From: Afipia sp.
GTDB taxonomy: Bacteria > Pseudomonadota > Alphaproteobacteria > Rhizobiales > Xanthobacteraceae
NCBI GenBank assembly: GCA_020056155.1
Contig: JAGVII010000743.1
Coordinates: 1 to 6,862, forward strand
Reading direction: 5' to 3'
Length of the DNA: 6,862 nucleotides
Positions 3,392 to 6,862 of the stretch are shown here, piece after piece. The position numbers and the translations under genes are program-made. The notes beneath the pieces were generated by a model. The model had not been told where the DNA came from. It searched no databases and was given only the letters and a program-made list of their open reading frames with translations. Each line of letters opens with the position of its first letter. Positions within the stretch are counted from its first letter, which is position 1.

Positions 3392-6135
3392 CCGACACCC
3401 TCACCGCTACAGCCCTCGCCTATTATGCCGCGCACGGTGCGGCGTTGTTTCCGATTCCCGCCGGAAAGAAATCGCCGTTCGGAATCAACTTCTCCACGGA
3501 TCCCACGCGCGCTGCATCGTTCAAGCACGACTTTTCGCGCGATCCCGCTGTTTGGGCTTCCTGGCAAGCATCGCATCCTGATTGCAACTTCGGGGTTGTC
3601 GCGTTTGCGAGTCAGTGGATCATCGCGGACATTGACACATCGGTTAAAGTCGCAAACCCTACAGCCGAAGCGGTTTCAGCCGCCCGCGCCGAGGCGTGGA
3701 GCATGTGGTGCGAGTTGTGCGCCGAATGGGGAGTGGCACCGCAGCAACCTCACGTGCAATCCGCACGAGGAGGCTGGCATACATATTTCCAAGTTCCGCC
3801 GGACATCGATGCTTCCGCACTTCGACAACCTGATGCGGTGCGCGACCGGATCAACATTCGGTGCGTTGGTTTCACTGTCGCCGCTGGCAGCTATTACGAC
3901 GGAACCGCCAAAAATGAACAGAGCGGTCCATATTTGCTTTTGACCGATGCTCCGCCGCATCCTGCGCCTGCTGCACTGCTCACACATTGCACTCGTGTTC
4001 AGAAGTCCCGAACGGACGTAAGTCCGCCGGGAAGTCGCGACAAAGGCGACGTTGCCGGCCTCCTGACATGGCTGAACGAACGCGGCGCTTTCTCCGACTA
4101 TGAGTCGTGGTTTCAGTGCGGAATGGCTCTGCGCATCGAATTCGGGGACGCCGGTCTTGATCTTTGGGAGTTGACATTCGACGGCACAGTTTCCGACGAT
4201 CTTGCTGCCGCCAAGTGGGATTCGTTCGCCAGTGAACCAGATGGCAGCTCCGTCACGCTGTCCACGTTCCTCGATCGCGCGCACAAATTGGGCTGGCGCG
4301 GTACTGTGCGCAAGTCCACATCGTCTATGTTCGACGGAGTCGCGGCTATCGCTGCCGCTGCTGGTGCATCCCTCTCGTCCGGTATGCCGCTCCCGCCCGG
4401 TCCCGGTGGCGCAGATCGCGGGATGCCGATGCTGGCGGGGCAAGAGGTTCTCACCACGCTTGCGACGCCTATCCTGCAAGAGTTTCTTGCAGCCACGTCC
4501 GACGCGCCAGCTCGCCCGATTTCAGATGATTTCCCCACTCTGCCCGCGTCAATGTCCGAGCACGGGCTGTTCGCCGCCATGCAAGAATGTATCGCGCGCG
4601 TCGTTGCGATGGCCGAACCGCCGCAGAAGTTCAAGAAAAACCGCGTCACCTCGGCGATGATCGTTCTATCTGTTCTGCATCAAGATATTTACGAGGCTGT
4701 CCGTCGTCGCGTCGAGACAATGGGGCACAACCTCGACGATCGGAAAATCAAGCTCGGCGCCAACGCCCTGTCCGACCAGGTGCAGCGCGCGTTCGTTAAG
4801 CAGGATGATTGGATTTATGACGCCCGCTCCGGCCTTCCCGAGGCGGACAACCCCGACAACATGGTGGTGTTTCTCGAAATCATCGGCTGCGAGGTGCGCT
4901 ACAACGCATGGCTTGAACGCATGGAAATCAAGGGCGGGACCGATGTGGATTTGCGTTGGTCGGACTGGACTTACGTTGACGACACCGTAGTTGCAAAACT
5001 GCGGATGCGCGCGTTGCGCGACAAAACGCGATTCAAGATCGGCAAGGACTTCACGTGGGAAGCCCTGACCACGCTTGGGCACAAAAACACCATCGATCCT
5101 GCCCGAGAGCGACTACGCCAACTCGAAAAAGAGTGGGACGGCGTGCCTCGACTGGCAATCTGGTTGACGGCAGCGTGCGGGGCAACCTGTGACCCTTACC
5201 ATCAAGCCGTGTCGAAAAATATCATCGGCGGAATGGTCCGACGCATCCGACAGCCAGGTTGCAAGCACGATTTCATGCCTGTGTTTTTCGGTCCGCAGGG
5301 AACGGGTAAATCCACGATGGCTGCGATCATCGCGGACATGGGGCAATCGACGCTGCCTGAGATTTTGAAGCGCAGCACCGAATGGTTTTCCGACGAAGTC
5401 ATGTTGGGCGACGCCAGCAAAGAGCTGGTGCTTTCGCTCGCCGGAAAGTGCCTTATAGAAATCGCCGAGATGGGGATGAGAGGCAGCGCCAACCCGAATC
5501 ACGTCAAGGCCATGCTTTCGCGTCAGGTCGATCGCGGCCGAACGGCCTACGCTCGATCCATCACAGATCGTCCTCGTCGTAATGTGTTTTTCGGAACGGT
5601 GAACGATGACGAACCACTAGTGGATCCGACCGGCAACCGCCGCTTTCTGCCCGTCAACGTCCCCCATGAGTGCGATCTGAAATGGTTGTCGGCTCACACC
5701 TCGCAACTCGTCGGCGAAGCCGCCGCGCTCGAGACGGCCGGGCACGACTTCGCCATCCCCCGCGACGTTTGGGGCGACGCCGCCTTGCATCAGGAAAACG
5801 CGCGCAGCGCCACCGACATGGAAATCATGTTGGGAGAATGGTTCACCGAAACGACGCACTCCGGTCCTGTCAGTTTCATCACCGCCGCCGACCTCGTCCA
5901 TCTGTCCAATCTCTCGAACTGGCGCAATGGCGGCGCCACCGTCACCCGCGGCGCGATCATGAAGCGTATGGGCTTCCGATCGGAGAAACCCATTGTCCAA
6001 GGTAAGCGGACGGTCGTGTGGGTGCGTGGTGAATGCAAGACGTCGGATATCCCCAAGGTCGGCGTGCGCTATATGGTCGGCGCGGCAGGCGATGGACGGC
6101 CCATGGTGACGATTCGTCGTGGCGAGATTGGTTGA
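3388..6135 (+). CDS. Primase-polymerase / VirE-type helicase fusion (915 aa)
   Basis: This is a replication protein that should make primers and unwind DNA. Residues about 5-190 form a bifunctional primase-polymerase (prim-pol) domain: Ala-Leu-Phe-Pro-Ile-Pro-Ala-Gly-Lys-Lys near the start, catalytic Asp81-Ile-Asp83, Ser125 to His131 (Arg-Gly-Gly-Trp-His), and Asn156-Ile-Arg158 with Ala-Ala-Gly-Ser (165-168). The third metal-binding Asp expected near 156 is Asn here. Residues about 220-305 match a PriCT-2 primase C-terminal domain (Asp-Tyr-x-x-Trp, then Gly-Met-Ala-Leu). A Gly/Pro/Met-rich linker follows (about 325-350). From about 572 (Trp-Asp-Gly-Val-Pro-Arg-Leu) comes a VirE-type superfamily-3-like ATPase: Walker A Gly635-Pro-Gln-Gly-Thr-Gly-Lys641-Ser-Thr643, Walker B-like Leu-Ile-Glu-Ile-Ala-Glu (689-694), sensor Asn739, and Gly-Asn-Arg-Arg-Phe-Leu-Pro (749-755) with possible arginine-finger residues. 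The C-terminus (about 800-915) may be a winged-helix DNA-binding part. The gene is full length for such fusions and coupled to the methyltransferase. Confidence 0.93.
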   Translation: MTDTLTATALAYYAAHGAALFPIPAGKKSPFGINFSTDPTRAASFKHDFSRDPAVWASWQASHPDCNFGVVAFASQWIIADIDTSVKVANPTAEAVSAARAEAWSMWCELCAEWGVAPQQPHVQSARGGWHTYFQVPPDIDASALRQPDAVRDRINIRCVGFTVAAGSYYDGTAKNEQSGPYLLLTDAPPHPAPAALLTHCTRVQKSRTDVSPPGSRDKGDVAGLLTWLNERGAFSDYESWFQCGMALRIEFGDAGLDLWELTFDGTVSDDLAAAKWDSFASEPDGSSVTLSTFLDRAHKLGWRGTVRKSTSSMFDGVAAIAAAAGASLSSGMPLPPGPGGADRGMPMLAGQEVLTTLATPILQEFLAATSDAPARPISDDFPTLPASMSEHGLFAAMQECIARVVAMAEPPQKFKKNRVTSAMIVLSVLHQDIYEAVRRRVETMGHNLDDRKIKLGANALSDQVQRAFVKQDDWIYDARSGLPEADNPDNMVVFLEIIGCEVRYNAWLERMEIKGGTDVDLRWSDWTYVDDTVVAKLRMRALRDKTRFKIGKDFTWEALTTLGHKNTIDPARERLRQLEKEWDGVPRLAIWLTAACGATCDPYHQAVSKNIIGGMVRRIRQPGCKHDFMPVFFGPQGTGKSTMAAIIADMGQSTLPEILKRSTEWFSDEVMLGDASKELVLSLAGKCLIEIAEMGMRGSANPNHVKAMLSRQVDRGRTAYARSITDRPRRNVFFGTVNDDEPLVDPTGNRRFLPVNVPHECDLKWLSAHTSQLVGEAAALETAGHDFAIPRDVWGDAALHQENARSATDMEIMLGEWFTETTHSGPVSFITAADLVHLSNLSNWRNGGATVTRGAIMKRMGFRSEKPIVQGKRTVVWVRGECKTSDIPKVGVRYMVGAAGDGRPMVTIRRGEIG

Positions 6136-6159
6136 CAGTCGGCTTATTAGTGGTAGGGT
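6132..6159 (+). promoter_or_regulatory. Rightward promoter P4 for the HNH gene
   Basis: TTGACA (6132-6137) overlaps the TGA stop of the primase gene (6133-6135). After a 16-base spacer starting GTCGGCTTAT comes TAGGGT (6154-6159), a moderate -10 box. The first 16 bases (TTGACAGTCGGCTTAT) are identical to those at 2275. A transcript start near 6166 leaves about 15 bases before ATG 6181. The GGAG ribosome site (6167-6170) lies right at the start of that leader. Confidence 0.65.
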
Positions 6160-6180
6160 GTGGATCGGAGATTTATTCAA

Positions 6181-6714
6181 ATGGGTCGCCCCGCAATCAA
6201 TATGGAAAGTCAACGCTTCGGTCGGTTGGTCGTTGTGGGCCGCGCGCCCATGCGGTCACGAGGTGGAGGAATCGCAAGATGGATTTGCAAATGCGATTGC
6301 GGGACAACGGTGAACGTGCCCGGTTCGCGTCTCCGCACCAACAGCACAAAAAGCTGCGGATGTTTTCGACGCGATAGAGCGGGCGAAATATATCGCTCTC
6401 ATGGCAAATCCTCAACGCCAGAATACTGCATGTTCTACGATGCGAGGAAACGCGCACAGTCGTCAAATCTTCCGTTCGAAATCACACCCTTGGACATTGT
6501 CATTCCGATCAAGTGTCCGATCTTAGACGTCGAATTATCGCTGACCGGACCGCGAGACAGCCGCCCCTCGTTGGATCGAATTATTCCTTCGCTTGGCTAT
6601 GTCTCCGGAAATGTCGCAGTCATTTCGTTCCGTGCCAACCGATTAAAGTCTGACGCTTCGCTTGTCGAAATCGAAGCAGTTGCAAATTACATCAGGTCGC
6701 GATGCGCGGTTTGA
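6181..6714 (+). CDS. Zinc-ribbon plus HNH-like phage endonuclease (177 aa)
   Basis: ATG 6181 has GGAG 10 bases upstream. The in-frame GTG at 6160 directly follows the -10 box and is unlikely; ATG 6202 is a further option. Residues 12-62 match the N-terminal module common in phage HNH/AP2-type nucleases: Phe-Gly-Arg-Leu-Val-Val, then Trp34, Cys36-x-Cys38-Asp-Cys40-Gly and Lys-Ser-Cys59-Gly-Cys61, a likely zinc site. The second part has Glu-Tyr-x-Met-Phe-Tyr-Asp-Ala-Arg-Lys-Arg-Ala (81-92), Cys112-Pro-Ile-Leu and Pro-Ser-Leu-Asp132-Arg-Ile, Gly-Tyr-x-x-Gly-Asn144-Val, and Arg-Ala-Asn153-Arg-Leu-Lys. This is the Ser-(Leu/Ile)-Asp-Arg-Ile ... Gly-Asn-(Val/Cys) ... Asn pattern of ββα-metal nucleases in which Asp stands where other HNH enzymes have His. 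The protein probably nicks or cuts DNA, as a free-standing homing enzyme or a phage processing nuclease. It has its own promoter, separate from the primase operon, yet with the shared operator motif. Confidence 0.82.
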   Translation: MGRPAINMESQRFGRLVVVGRAPMRSRGGGIARWICKCDCGTTVNVPGSRLRTNSTKSCGCFRRDRAGEIYRSHGKSSTPEYCMFYDARKRAQSSNLPFEITPLDIVIPIKCPILDVELSLTGPRDSRPSLDRIIPSLGYVSGNVAVISFRANRLKSDASLVEIEAVANYIRSRCAV

Positions 6715-6798
6715 TTCTCAGATGTGGTTCAACTGTTCTATATCGAGGCGATTCACTCACTGAGTACGCATCCGACCAAGACCCCCGGTAGGTGCGAT

Positions 6799-6829
6799 CT
6801 GCCGCTGATGGTCGCTCAGGCGGCGGCAG
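6799..6829. other. GC-rich hairpin near the right edge
   Basis: CTGCCGC (6799-6805) pairs with GCGGCAG (6823-6829). TGA (6806-6808) and TCA (6816-6818) extend the stem inward past a four-base bulge. No T-run follows on either strand, so a rho-independent terminator is not established. Around it, 6715-6862 has no assignable gene. A plus frame with a possible GTG at 6724 is open to the edge but lacks a ribosome site. On the minus strand a frame from the edge ends at a TAG (6834-6832) after an acidic tail, which could be the end of a convergent gene with this hairpin just beyond it. Confidence 0.35.
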
Positions 6830-6862
6830 CGCTATTCTGCGGCTGGTTCGCCTTCCAATTCC

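Noticed and set aside
3676..4649. Two long minus-strand frames inside the primase gene
   Set aside because: They are antisense to well-supported prim-pol and PriCT-2 coding sequence and encode Ser/Arg-rich shadow translations.
5617..6213. 198-codon minus-strand frame over the helicase C-terminus and promoter P4
   Set aside because: It is antisense to the VirE-type domain and crosses the promoter and the 5' end of the HNH gene; no ribosome site or family signal.
6702..6791. 29-codon plus frame overlapping the HNH stop (ATG 6702, AGG five bases upstream)
   Set aside because: It is too short, with no recognisable content; the ribosome-site match is weak and could be chance.
1..6862. CRISPR arrays, tRNA or rRNA genes, insertion sequences, attachment sites
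   Set aside because: No regularly spaced repeats, cloverleaf-like or rRNA-like sequence, transposase, or flanking duplications were seen by eye.

Overview
The window looks like part of the early / DNA-metabolism region of a temperate phage or prophage, or a related phage-derived element, from a GC-rich proteobacterium. The support is gene content: a phage-type ABA-sandwich protein, the start of a DUF2800-type (Cas4/RecB-like) nuclease, a DNA methyltransferase, a large primase-polymerase/VirE-type helicase fusion and a phage HNH-type endonuclease. Genes are tightly packed, with 1-nt gaps and 4-nt overlaps. The sequence does not fix the genus; betaproteobacterial phages are a reasonable guess only. 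No structural, lysis, tRNA, rRNA, CRISPR or insertion-sequence features were seen.

Layout. Two transcription directions diverge from a short intergenic region at about 1607-1732. Leftward (minus strand) are an Ala/Pro-rich protein of unknown function (968-1606), an ABA-sandwich phage protein (496-879), a small helical protein (123-494) and the 5' end of a DUF2800-like nuclease gene that runs off the left edge (1-126). Rightward are a stand-alone integrase-type arm-binding domain protein (1733-2179), a 78-residue protein of unknown function (2313-2549), a beta-class DNA adenine/cytosine-N4 methyltransferase (2543-3391), a 915-residue prim-pol/PriCT-2/VirE helicase-primase (3388-6135) and a zinc-ribbon plus HNH-like endonuclease (6181-6714). 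The last 148 bases hold no gene that can be assigned, only a hairpin and open frames reaching the edge.

How it fits together. Four sigma70-like promoters, two on each strand, carry the same 10-mer AGTCGGCTTA or its core AGTCGGC between the -35 and -10 boxes. They sit in front of the Ala/Pro-rich gene, the ABA operon, the 78-residue/methyltransferase/primase operon and the HNH gene. At the divergent region two copies form a perfect 7-bp-arm palindrome inside the spacer. The arrangement suggests a small regulon in which one DNA-binding protein switches most of the region together. The regulator is not proven. The arm-binding domain protein, whose gene lies beside the palindrome and is the only intact gene here without a recognisable copy of this promoter type in its own orientation, is the candidate I would test first.

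The primase-helicase probably primes and unwinds element DNA. The methyltransferase probably protects or marks it, since no cognate restriction enzyme is visible. The nucleases probably serve recombination, processing or homing.
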